NCBI GenBank assembly: GCA_021613375.1
Contig: CM038704.1
Coordinates: 36,392,162 to 36,456,161 of the forward strand
Origin: Megaleporinus macrocephalus
Taxonomy: Eukaryota; Chordata; Actinopteri; Characiformes; Anostomidae
Reading direction: 5' to 3'
DNA length: 64,000 nt
The notes under the pieces were generated by a model. That model searched no databases and was not told the DNA's origin. It saw only the letters and a program-made list of their open reading frames with translations. Shown here one piece after another: positions 11,901 through 24,958 of this stretch. Each line of letters begins with the position of its first letter. The first letter of the stretch is position 1. The position numbers were made by a program, and so were the translations under genes.

Positions 11901-14900
11901 TCCTTCTCTCTGCTCCTCTTTCTCTCACTCCCCCTCCTCTCTCTTAAACTCTCTCCTTCTCTCTCACTCCTCTCCTATCTCTCCTTCTCTCTGCTCCTCT
12001 TTCTCTCACTCCCCTCCTCTCTCTCAAACTCTCACCTTCTCTCTCACTTCTCTCCTATCTCTCCTTCTCTCTGCTCCTCTTTCTCTCACTCCCCCTCCTC
12101 TCTATCAAATTCTCACCTTCTCTCTCACTCCTCTCCTATCTCTCCGCTCCTCTTTCTCTCACTCCCCCTCCTCTCTCTCAAACTCTCACCTTCTCTCTCA
12201 CTCCTCTCCTATCTCTCCTCTCTGCTCCTCTTTCTCTCACTTCCCATGCTCTCTCATTCCTTCTCTCATTCTCTTCCCTACTCTCTTTCCCTCTCTGCTT
12301 CTCTTTTTCCATCACCCCTCTCTCACTCCTCCGTCTCTTTCTCTCTGCTCCTTTCTCACTCACCCTCTGTCTTCACCCTTCTCTTTTTCCTCACTCTTTT
12401 TTCTCTCCCCTCCTCCTTTCTCCTTCACTCTGCTCCTTTCTTAATCACCTCCTCTCTCTCACTCCCCCCCTCTCTCAGACTCTCTCCTCCTCTCTCATCT
12501 CTCCTTCTCTCTGCTCCTCTTTCTCTCACTCCCCCTGCTCTTTCATTTTCTTCTCTCATTCCCCTCCTCTTTCTCTATTTGCTTCTTTTTCCATCACCCC
12601 CTCTCACACTCCTCCCTCTCTTTCTCTCTGCTCCTTTCTCACTCACCCTCTGTCTTCACCCTTCTCTTTTTCCCCACTCTTTTTTTCTCTCCCCTCTCCT
12701 TTCTCCTTCACTCTGCTCCTTTCTTAATCACCTCCTATCTCTCACTTCCCCTCCTCCCTCTCCTTCACTCTGCTCCTTTCTTAATCACCTCCTATCTCAC
12801 TTCCCCTCCTCCTCTTTCCTTCTCTCTGCTCCTCTTTCGCAATCACACTCTCTTATTCTCTCTCTCACTCAGCCCCTCCTCTGTTTCTCACACTCTGTCA
12901 CTCACCCTTCCTTTCTTTTCCTCAGTCACCCTGTCTATCCCTTCCCTTTCTCTTACTCATACTCCCTCTTTATGGTTCTCTGTCTCACTAACTCTCTCCT
13001 GCTCTTTCTCACTTTTTCTCCTCCTTTTTCTCCCTCTCTCTCCCTCGCTCTCTCTCCTCTTTACCTCCTCTCTTTCCACAAATTCTAATGTAAATATTAC
13101 TGGCATGAATTATAACTAAGAACTGCCAAACCAGTGAGCAGAATGCTTAATATTAATAGGGATAATATTAAGGAACAAAATAAGAATAAACAAATAAAAT
13201 ATTCATATCATGGGATGTACGTTTTTTATTGAACTGGAATAATTTTCTCTGCGATATTTATATTTGGTACATGAGGCGAGACAATGGTATTTATATTTGT
13301 TCTGAGCTCTCTCTATCTCTCTCTCTTGCATTCTCTTTGCCTCCTCTGTGTGCTGCAATGTTTTGTCCTTGGGCTGCTACAGTTTTAAAAGCTTTCTGAT
13401 TTTGGTACTGTGGCAATTAGAGATAATGAAAACATCTGCAAACACTGTCTGGAACAAGAAGAGTTCGACCCGAATCAGACCTCCTTCAGGACCAAGTGTA
13501 GTTCACCAGTTCAGACCTTTGTTGAAGTTTATCTGATGTTTGCCTTTTCTTTTTTTAGCACTGGAGATGTGAGGCAAAACACGAGAGTGTGTCTGGAAGC
13601 TAGTCCTTAATAAATTGGGGGATTGGTGAACATTGCTGTTACTGAGTGCTGATTGGCTGGCATTACTGCTACTAAGTGCTTACTGGTTGGCACTGTTGCT
13701 ACATAATGTTGATTGGTTAACATTACAGCTACTGAATCCTGCTTGGTTAACATTACTACTGCTGAGCGCTGATGGGTTGTCATTATTGCTGCTGGGCACT
13801 GATTGGTTGACATTGAAGCCACTGATTGGCTTGTACTGCTGCCATTAATTGCTGACTGATTAGCAATACTGCAACTGAGTGCTGATTGGTTAGCAATACT
13901 GCTATTCAGCACTGGCCGGGTAGCATTACCGCTACCAAGTACTGATGAATAACATAACTGCTATTGAGCATTGACTGGTTAGCATTACTGCTACTGAGAG
14001 CTGATTGGTTAGCATTACTGCTATTGAGGACTGACTGGTTCTCAATAGTCACTGACTGATTAGTGTTACTGCTACTGAATGCTGACTGACTGACATTACA
14101 GCTACTACTTGGGTTTTATTACTGCCACTGACAGCTGATTGATTGGTATGACAGCTACTGAGCGCTGAGTGGATAGAATTAATGCTACTAAGCACTGACA
14201 GGTTAGCAATACTGCTACTGGGTGCTCATTGGGTGGCATTACTGCTACTGAGCACTGACTGGTTAGGATTACTGTTGCAGAACACTGATTGATTAGCATT
14301 GCTGCTACTGAGCACTGACTGGTCAGCATTACTGCTACTGAATGCTGATTGGGTGGTATTACTGCTACTGAGCATGGACTAATTAGCGATACTGCAACTA
14401 AGTGCTGATTGGCTAGCTTTACTGCTCCTAAGCACTGATTGATTAACATTACTGCTCCTAAGCACTGATTGATTAACATTACTGATCCTAAGCACTGATT
14501 GATTAACATTACTGCTGCTGAGCACTGATTGATTAGCATTGCTGATATTGGGCACTGACTGGTCAGCATTACTGCTACTGATTGCTGACTGAGTGGCTTT
14601 AATGCTACTAAACACCTACTGGTTAGCGTTACTGCTACTGTGCACTAACAGATGCACCTTCGGATACCAACCATGTTTTGGCTGTTCACATTTGGGATAC
14701 GAGGGGGAACAGTTTTGGGGATAAACTCCTTAAATCGCTTTAACTTCTCCTCTCTGAAACTGAGAGTGGACTGAGTGCTCAAACACATCTTCCTCCGTCT
14801 GCCGCGTGGGTGAACATGAGTGTGTGTGCTTTTTGGCTGAAAAACGACCACAGTGGCTGTCAAATTGGCCAATTCTTCCCCAACCTGTTTGTAATGAGAA

Positions 14901-17900
14901 AATCGTGTCCACCACAGCTCGGCGATATGAAAGTGGAAAGCCTTTATGGAGGCTTTAATTGTTGTGCACCTGTTTGCTTAGACGAATTCCCTCCGCTCCA
15001 AGCTTTTCAGAGCCTTCCTCGTGTTCGGTCCGCACGTTCGCTAGTTTGCTCCATTAGGCCAACTGCATTACAGTCAAGGAGGAACAACAGCCACCTCCGC
15101 CAGAAAGTTTACACTGAAGAGAAAATACTTTCTCTCCACGTGTACATGTAAATACAAGTATGGTACCGTGCCATTTTCAGGTCTTTACTGAGACACCACT
15201 GAGGGTTAAAAAGATCTGCTTGTTAAGATGGCCGGGTCAGATTCTCTACTGTGCTGGCGGCAGCTCCCACCTTTTCAACATGCTACAGTTGTATGTTCCT
15301 TGTTGGCTGAATAGATCTGACTCTGAAACACAACTCAATTATTATTTTGGTGCTCTCCTTAAGATGAGAAAGAGGAGAGGAAATGGTTGCAGTTTATAAG
15401 GTAAGTTCAAAGTTTAGCGCAAATGGTCTCACTTAGCTAATGTTAGCACCCAGCCAAACTGGCCCTTTGTAGAGACCCTTGATAACAGCTGTGAGATTTA
15501 TGTTGTGCTTCTTACTACAAACCCACAAAGACATAAGTTCACAGAAAGAAACACGGCACTGCGGCATGCTAAAAGAGACTCAGCCAACAGATCTGGGTGC
15601 AAGCTCAATATGATACGTCTTAACAAAGCATAACTACACAATCTGGTCTTACTCTGACTATATGAGTAAAACACCTTCATTCTAGTTCCCATATTGAGGG
15701 TTTTATCAGGTTGCACAGACTGCATAGTCTGCTTTACTGCTTGATAAAGCCGATTTCCGCTCCACGCTGACTAGTCGCTGATCATGTGATTATGGCACTA
15801 ACAACATGAACGCCTCAAAGAACACAACTGGGGTCTGTATCTCCCGTGCCCTGAAGGCTACCAATGCAGATCCAGGGCTCGTTGAAAAGGTCACATCACA
15901 CTTTACTGACCTGTTCTAACAATTGTCCACTGATTCACAGAACTTCAGAAATCAAATGTTGAATGCCATTATCTCCGGTTTCCTGAAGACTACGATAAAA
16001 GTCATGTGCGGTTGGAGAGGGAGCACAACGCCCTGTAATCCTGTACTGTTATTTTTGCCAATTTATGGCACTCTAAATTTCTCTGGCTCTCTGGACCTCA
16101 GCCAAAAGTGAGCGTCTCGGTGAAGCCGTCAAGGCCAAGTCAGACATAAATTTGCAAGATATCTCCAGTTCCCTGAAGGTTAGCAATAATATCATGGACT
16201 TGTTGGAAAGGATGTTGGACATGTTCTACTGGCCTGTGGAGCTGTTAAGTCACTTGTTCTCTTTTCCTCTGCTTTTATTCATGACTTTTGTCACATCTGA
16301 AGTCTTTCCCCATGCTTTCCCCAGTATCTATTAGTTTTACATTGACTTCTTTAGTTGTGGCAAAGAGCTGCTGTTCTACATTCCTAAAAACTAAACACAA
16401 CCTGCTTAGACTATGGCTTATTGTTATTGTTTTTCTGCTTTCTGTCAGATCTTCATTGTAAAACTTGTCCCACAGGGATATCAACTTGGTTCCAACAGAT
16501 TGTCTGGTCTGATTGTGTGATTTGGGCTTGTATACAGCTTTTCGATCAAATGCACGGATTCCAGAAAGCTATAGATTTTTTTCCCATAGGGCACATGTGT
16601 CAAACTCAAATGTGGCCCGCCACGTCCTTTTTTGTGGCCCGCGAGAGCTTGAAAGGTCTTAGTGTCTAAAAATAAATAGGTCAGAAGCGTGCTTTGACCA
16701 AAAACTAAAGTTACGGCTTACAGCCACTAGACGACAGTGTAGTCATTGATGTGTTAACGCGGCTGATCCCATAATGTCCAGAAAAATAAAAGTTGATCCA
16801 GATAGACGGCTGTTTCAACAAAGATGGGAGGGTGAATACATGTTCGTGCTTCAAGGTGAAAGACCGGTATGCCTTTTGTGTTATGAAGCAACATGACGGT
16901 TATTAAAGAGACAATCTACGCCGGCATTTTAACTCCAATCACGGAGCTCAGTACGGCAAAGCTAGTCTTTAAGAAAAGCAACAGACTGCACAAGAATTAA
17001 AAGGCAAACTGAAGTCGCAGCAGATTCTGTTCACAAAAGCCAAAAACAATGCAGCAGTGAAAGCTAGCTTTATTGTGGCTGAAGAAATCGCCCGTGCTTT
17101 TCAGAGGGAGTGTTTGTGAAGCAGTGCATGCTGAAGGTCTGTGAGAAGGTGTGTCGTGAGCAGGTGTGTCCCGACCAGATTCACACTTTTAACAATGTCA
17201 GTTTGTCAAGAAACACCATCGCTAACCGAGTTAAGGAACAAGCTGGCCGAGGAGTCCCGCAGCTAGACAGCTTCTTCATTAGCTGTTGATGAAATCACAG
17301 ATAGGTGTAGTTGCTGTTGTAATGTATTTAGTGTTTGCAGGTTTTATGTGTTTATGCAGACATATGTTTATTGTAATCAAAGCATCTCATTATTTTGATG
17401 CAAGGCTGTTTTTTTATCTGTCACATGTTCTTAGCAGCTCACAATTTTTGATTTTATACTAATTAAGCCTCATTTCAGTACGTCAAACGTTTTGATCAAA
17501 GTTAATATTATAACTTGTGTTTGATGTTATTTTTTATTCACTTGAATAGTTTGATCCTTGATTGATGGAGTTTGTGGATTTCAAAACATGACAAATTAAA
17601 AGGATTTATGTTATGTTTGTCGTTTTTTTCCATCCCTATTTTTTCCTTATAGAGTCCCATTCATTTTCTCTCACACTCAAACTTACGGTTTCATTTAACC
17701 TACAGCCTCTAAACTGCATGTACTCTTTTAGGGCAGATCCCCAAGCACTAATCCACAGACATACTGACCCGCACTTCTTTATTTGTCGTTTATTCATCCC
17801 TCATTCCTCCCAAAGTATTCCATGCATTTTCTGCTGAACCCAAACATTGCGCTTTCAATCAACTACAGCCACCAAACTACCTGTACTCACTCAGGGCACA

Positions 17901-20531
17901 ACCCCAACCTCTAATCCACACACATACTGACCTCCACTCCTCTATTTGTCGTCACAGTGAAACACCCATATATACACACACACTAGTGAGCACACTTGGC
18001 CCGGACAGGTGGGCAGCCCTATCCACGGCGCCCGGGGAGCTGTTAGGGGTTAGGTGCCTTGCTCAAGGGCACTTCAGTCGTGTGGTGTTGGTCCAGGGGA
18101 TCGAACCGGCGTCGTTCCAGTCACAAGACCGAATCCCTAACCTTCAGCTCAGAGTTTAAATACAACAAGTATAACAGTTGACAAACATGTAGTTCCCAGA
18201 CATCATTACTGAAGGAGCAGAAGCTTTTCCTTCTGCTTTACTGAATATAAGGCTATTATAGTTGATTGTAACATTACATAACTGATAAATATTAATCTCT
18301 AAGATTGCAGTTCTATGAAAAATCTTTGTTCTGCTGTGGCCTGTAGTAAGTAAATGAATACTCTTTCTACTCAAACTCAAATTCGCTTCATGGTTGCAGC
18401 TGAAAATCAATGTTGTTGAGCAATCAGTGGAACTATTGGTTTAAAAGATGAACATCCCCAATTCCAAAAAACATGGGATGCTGTGTAAAATGTAAATAGA
18501 TGTAAATAAAAAAAACAATGCAATGATTTGCAAATCCCATAGAGCCACAATGTATTCACAATAGAACAGAGAACGCATATTAGTTTTCCATTCATGAAAA
18601 TTATTAACTTTTTTCAACTTTTTAAGACGTGTTGCTGCCATCAATTGTAAATGAGTTAATCATTTTCATGTAATGTTAAAATGTCTCATCATATATATCA
18701 GATATGTGTTTTATGTTCCATTGTGAATATAATATGAGATTTGCATTCTGTTTTTAATTACATTTATTTACATTTTACACAGCGTCCCAACTGCTTTGGA
18801 AACTGGGGCTGTATTTAACCAAAAAAAGCTATGGTTGTAGTCATACCAACAGCGTGCAACTATGGTGAAATAATGGTGAAGGAAAATGGGTTAGCATGTT
18901 ATTAATGCCTTACCTGTGACCCCATTGGTGTTATTATCATGTATTCCTAAATAAACATATTATTGCATTAATATTATTAAAATATTAGTACTTATAGTCA
19001 TATTACATAATAAACTGAGCTTTTAATTGTTTTTACATTTATTGTTTTCAAAGGTGTTCATTTTTACCCACTAAAGCAGTTCCAGCTGCAGAACAGGCTA
19101 TAATCTTGAGCCAACAACATCAGGTGCTAGCTTTTTCCCACAAACCAACACACCCAACCACCACCCCCCACCTATTGCTACAAGTGTCGTGACGAAGGTG
19201 CACAGAGTAATGTGGTATTCTGAGGGTCAGCTACTGGGGGGAGTGATGGGGTGGCTCCAGGCAGTTGACAGAGCTGTGTGTGTGTGTATTCCATACTATG
19301 ACTACAGAGAAATCACGACTGCCCTGCAGAAACAGGTGCAACGTAAGAGAAAGAGAGAGAGAGTGTACAGAATAAGGACTTACAGAAATGTTACTGATAC
19401 TGTAGCAGAACGACTCCCCCTAGTGTCAGAAAGAGTTAGCAACCCATTGAGGGCCAGTTCTTACAGTTTTCTGCTGCATTCAGTCCTGAAGTGAGGCTGA
19501 AATTACTTTCTGATTCACCAGCTTTTTATCACAGTGCCTGCAGTACAATAACAGGTATACAGTTGTTTCTAACATTCTTTAGCTTTTAGTTCTATCCTGA
19601 TGCAAGTAGTACAGCTTGAGCCACTTTCTTAAAATTCTTTTTTATTCCTCCTTCCTTCTGCCTTTTCTCTGTTTCTTTTTCCTTCATTTTTTTTCTATGA
19701 TAATATCTGTATTTCCCACCACAACCACAAATATTTTTTTCGTTCAACCTTAAATGGTGCAGCAGTTTCATTACAATTAATTTAAAGGTGCCACAGAATG
19801 TAAAAAACTATATTGACATTGTAATAATCGAATAAAGAGAAATCAGAACACAGAGCGGTACACAGTAGGACCCTTGAACACTGTAGTTCCTCTTTCAAAT
19901 AGAAAATGTTAAAACAGGCCAATTTCAAAATCAGACGTAACAATACATACAACATTCTGAACAACTTTAAATCAATGTCTGTACATTTCACTCTGAATAG
20001 ACGGAAGAGAAAAGCAGTTTTACAACTCCAACAGCAACCCGTTAGCTACTGGCTACGCTCCAAGTAACAAGCACAGCTAACTACATACAATAAGGAACAA
20101 GTTTATTTACAGTAAGGTTCATTTCATTGTGTCTGTTTTAACATGTTGTTTCTATGTGACCATCACAGTGTTTCACTGTAAACCAGCCAATCAGCCAATT
20201 ACCTCACCAAAAAAAACAGTTTAAAAATGGAGTAAATGACACGTTTATGGTAAAACATAAAATAATTAATAAGAAATGATGGATAAGAAGTCGCTGAATA
20301 GGAAGCCGACTTGAAGGAAAAGAGGTGGAAAAGAGTTCTACTCTGTGTGTACAGGGGGGAAAGGGGGGGTGTGTACCTGTCGTATGGGTTCAGGTACGCG
20401 GTAGCGGCAGCAGGAATGCGTGAGGCGGACAGCTGTGTCCAGGCTGATGCGATGACCCACAGACACATAGATGGGTTTAGTGCTGCTGTCTGAACTCCGG
20501 AGGGCCTGAGAACACACAAACACACTTGAAC

Positions 20532-20564
<33 letters not shown>

Positions 20565-23500
20565 TAGCACTTCCGGTGGTGACTGTAAAGACAGCAAGGA
20601 ATAAATCCACAACAGCGGAGTCACACAGGAGCTCTAACACTCCTGTGTGACTGGTTTTACTCACTGAGATGACACATCCTCTGAAAATGTGATACATCTA
20701 ATTTTACTAAATAATTTGCTCACTGAAGTAACACTTTTGGCGAATTGGGGGATCACTTTACGCAAGGTACACTCCGTTTGTCTCTGCGGCCACATACACA
20801 TTACCAGGCATGAATCAGATTGTTCGCTCTAATGTTGTGGGTCAGCATAGTGTGGTCATACGAATCTGACCTGAGCTACTTTTATGTGTGCTCCTGGATC
20901 AGATAGGAATCAGATTTGGGAGTGCAACCTTAATGAGATTTTGGCTGTACTCACATTACAAGATTCTTCAATTCGGATATTTTGTTCAGATGTGAACTTT
21001 GTAACATGGCGGTTCGATTTGTGTAGGTAAGGGAGTGTTCACATTACTACGCTGGACTAGCCTGTAACTTCTTGTCTTAATGCGACACACATTTGATATT
21101 TTGATGTAAATTGCTCTCAGTCTCACAAGATTATATCAGTTTTGTGCGACTTTAACCTGGCGGACAAACGAATGTCATGCTTAATGTTGGCAATGCCAAA
21201 AAAAGTAGTAGTATTGTATCAGTAGTATTGTGTACCAGTATTTTTGTATCATAGTACTGTATAGGCAGTATTTTATCATTAGTATTGTATCTGTGGTATT
21301 TTATTGGTACTATTATATCGGAAGAGTATCTGTGGTATTGTATCGGTAGTATTTTATCGTAGAATTGTATCAGCAGTATTGTACTGGCAGTAGTGTGTCA
21401 GTATTGGTACTATTGTATCTGTAGTATTGTGTCAATAGTATTGTATTGTACTCTAGCATTGTATCGGTGTCAGGGGCTCAGCAGATTCGGACACAGGTGC
21501 AGAGCTTTTAAAAATAAACAGTACTTTTAATAAACAAACAAAAACGAAACGGCAAACAGATCGGATACATAGGATGAACACAGATACCTCAAGACAATGA
21601 CCAACGCACAAAGGGCAAACACAGGGTATATATACATGGACTAACAAGAGGGAACATCAATGCGGAACAGGTGTGCAAGGCGGGGCAAGGGCGGAGGCGA
21701 GGAGCACGTGACAAAACAGAAACACATGGACGGAATGTAAACAAAGGCACACGTGGACTTGACAGGACATAAACAGGCGAGGGACGCGCAGGTGTGACAA
21801 TCGGTAGTGTTGTGTCAGTAGCATTGTATCAGTAGCATTGTATCTGTAGTATTGTGTCAGTAGTATTGTGTCAGTAGTACTGTATTGGTAGTATTGTGTC
21901 AGTAGTATTGTGTCATTAGTATTGTATTGGTAGTATTGTGTCAGTAGTATTGTGTCATTAGTATTGTATTGGTAGTATTGTGTCAGTAGTATTGTGTCAG
22001 TAGTATTGTATTGGTGGTATTGTATCAATAGTATCATATACGTAGTGTTGTGTAAGTAGTATTGAATAGTATTGTCGGTAGTACTGGTAAGGTAGTGCCT
22101 AAGTAATAGGGACTGTGTGTACACATAAACCTTTGAATCTGTTCACAAGCTTTGTTGCTCAATTGAGATTTTTGGTTCAAGTCTGATCTTTCTAACTCTA
22201 TTGTTTACGTTTGTGTAGGTAAGGCTACGTTCATATTATCACACTGAAATTAGATTTTCTACATGAGATCTGATGTTTTAAGAACAACGCGGACATATAA
22301 ATCTGGCTAATCAGATCTAAGCTACTTTCATATGTGTTCCTAGAAGAGACACATATCTGATTCATAGCCATGTGAAAGTGACTGCTTTGCACATACACCG
22401 TCACTCAGCATTAATGTAACAGTGCTGCAAAACTCTGACACTGCAAAATTGTTATCTTGGCAGCTGAAATCATTTTATTAATTTTTTAAACAAATTTTTA
22501 CTTAAAGAATTTTATTTCATCAAGTCTTATCTAAGTGATCTCTTGAACTGCTTTGGTTGATAAAAAATAATAAGAAGTTAAATGATCTTAGAATAGACTT
22601 AAAATGAGATTGTTAGATGTATTCACAGATATACGATGATTTCATTCACCAAGATACTTGCCAAGAGGAACTTTGCTAGCATGGACCACGCTCAGAAGTG
22701 AGCCGATAAAAAGGGTGTGGGGGAGGGCTTGGGCTGGAGTTCCGTGTGGCTTAGTGCTTATGCGTGAACAGTGACCACCCCCTTCGGGTCTTTGGGATAA
22801 AGATAAAATGTAGGGAGGAGATGAGGAGGTGGTGGGTGCTATGTTGTTCGGCACGGGAATGGAGCGAGAATGGGGTTGTATATAGTATATAGTAGGTAGA
22901 GGTAATTAGGGCGTGGTCCAGCTCCCAAAACTTAGTTACGTGGTAACTCCACTTTATTAGTCAATGCCAGTAATGCACAGCAAAAGCAAATCACCTGGAC
23001 TTTTTTCAACCTTTGTTAAGAGCTGCTCAATTCAAATGATCTCTGCAACAATGACTTACATCCGATAGTTAGTTCCCTTGTTATTGTTCATGACGCTCCT
23101 GATTCATTCACATGATATTTAGGATGTGCATAAATGACACATAAATGACAGATATGAGTTCCTTTACCTGCCGGAATGTGAACCATCATGGTAGATCAAA
23201 AATGAGCATGAAAACGAAACTGAGAACCGAGGCTTGTAATGTGAAGGTTGCTGATTACTGATCTCACGTACAGCTTGTAAAAAACTGACCCCAAAGACTT
23301 GAGTTTAAAACCTCACTGCAACACACCTGCCCAAGGGTTCTTCCAGAAGCTGCAGTCAAAGGAAACGCATCTCCAGCTTTCTTCAGAGCACTGATCTAAA
23401 GAGAGAGAGAGAGAGAAGGAGAGAGAGAGAGAGAGAGAGAGAGGGGAAGAAAAAGAAGCCATGGTGTTTCTTTGAGTCTCAGTGGAATTATGGGTACCCA

Positions 23501-24905
23501 CCCCCACTACCCCCACACAAAATGATTCTTAAACCTTTTCCCTGAGAGTTGAGCGGGAAGAACGATAAATTGAGTTTTTACTGTGTTGTTAATATTAATA
23601 TTCTAATTCTAGATGGTTCTACATCATCTTGCCTGTCGCCAGCATGTGAAGTAACTGGGATATTCAGCTGTGGAAACAGAAGGAGGGGCAGACCAGGCAG
23701 CAAGGGGCAAATAAGGGCATGTAGGGGCAAGTAAAGGCTTGTAAGGGCAAGTAAAAGCAGGTCAGTTACAGGCAAGAGGGGTCAAGTAATTAGTAATATA
23801 TACATATATAAATATATATAGAAAATGAGAGAAGGAATGTCTCTTCATGTGTCTCCATAAAATAGGCTTTTATTGGACTTTATTAATTCAATATGGGATA
23901 ATGGTGGTAAATAAGTATGTGAGTACAGCCAAGAAGGGCCAAATGAGGGCAAGTAGAGAGAAAAAAGGAAACAAGTGAATGACTGAGAGAAAATCTCTTT
24001 ATTTGAACAGAGCTGATGTTTCTATGGGCCTTATAAATTAATGCCAGCAGTAGAGTAAAAATCAGAAAAAGACTCCTGACCAGACAGCACAAACAAGAGC
24101 AGGCAGACGAGGGGAGGTATACACTGCTAGTGTCAAGTTAGGACAATTAAAAGCAGGTAGGGGCAGGTAGAGACAGGCAGGGATAAGTAGGAGTGGGTAG
24201 AAACAGTGTCTCTCACAGTGAAACGCTGGTGTGTGATTGTGCGAGTGTCTCCTGACAGGTGCTATTTGTAATTAGAAACCGTGACACATCCAGGAGTATT
24301 TAAAAACCCTGTCAGTCTGTCTCTCTCTGTATGTCTGTCTATCTGTCTGTCTATCTATTCATCTATCTATAAGTTTTTCTATCTGTCTGTCCGTCTATGT
24401 ATGTATGTATCTATCTGTCTTTCTATGTTTCTGTCTGTTTGCCTGTCTCTCTATGTATCTGTCTGTCTGTCTATGTATCTATCTGTCTGTCTGTCAATCT
24501 CTCTATGTATCTGTCTGTCCCTCTGTATCTGTCTGTCTCTCCATGTATCTATCTGTCTCTCTATATATCTGTCTCTCTGTATCTGTCTGTCCCTCCATGT
24601 ATCTATCTGTCTGTCTCTCCATGTATCTATCTGTCTGTCTCTCTATATATCTGTCTGGCTGTATATGTATCTGTCTGTCTGTCTATGTATCTGTCTGTCT
24701 GCCTCTCTCTCTGTGTATCTGTCTGTCTGTCTATGTATCTGTCTGTCTGCCTCTCTCTCTGTGTATCTGTCTGTCTGTCTATGTATCTGTCTGTCTGCCT
24801 CTCTCTGTGTGTTTGTCTGTCTGTCTATGTATCTGTCTGTCTGTCTGTCTCTCTCTCTGTGTATCTGTCTGTCTTTCTATGCATCTGTCTGTCTCTCTAT
24901 GCATG

Positions 24906-24958
<53 letters not shown>

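Larger units (their letters stand above)
20930..22260. repeat. Direct repeats flanking a minisatellite (MITE-like)
   Basis: The blocks near 20970-21060 and 22165-22250 share tttgtgtaggtaagg and gttca.attac/tatcacac in the same order. The 14-bp array and the LTR lie between them. The wording (gttcacatt, agatctgat) resembles non-autonomous hAT-type repeats of fishes. Confidence 0.5.

Noticed and set aside
12246..13088. 280-residue Ser/Leu/Pro open frame
   Set aside because: It is an effect of the pyrimidine-only tract, which rarely contains stop codons on this strand.
13410..13610. Frame with DNENICKHCLEQEEFDPNQ
   Set aside because: It looked exon-like with a CxxC motif, but I found no matching family, splice sites or continuation, so it was not listed.
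14105..14569. 154-residue frame with a ten-residue period
   Set aside because: It comes from the 30-bp minisatellite, whose unit is a multiple of three. The same unit is open on the other strand too.
16589..17615. Functional domesticated transposase gene
   Set aside because: The frame is broken by several stops and lacks the catalytic middle and C-terminal dimerisation parts.
21657..22124. 155-residue frame on minus
   Set aside because: It is part LTR and part 14-bp minisatellite, so it has no common origin as a gene.
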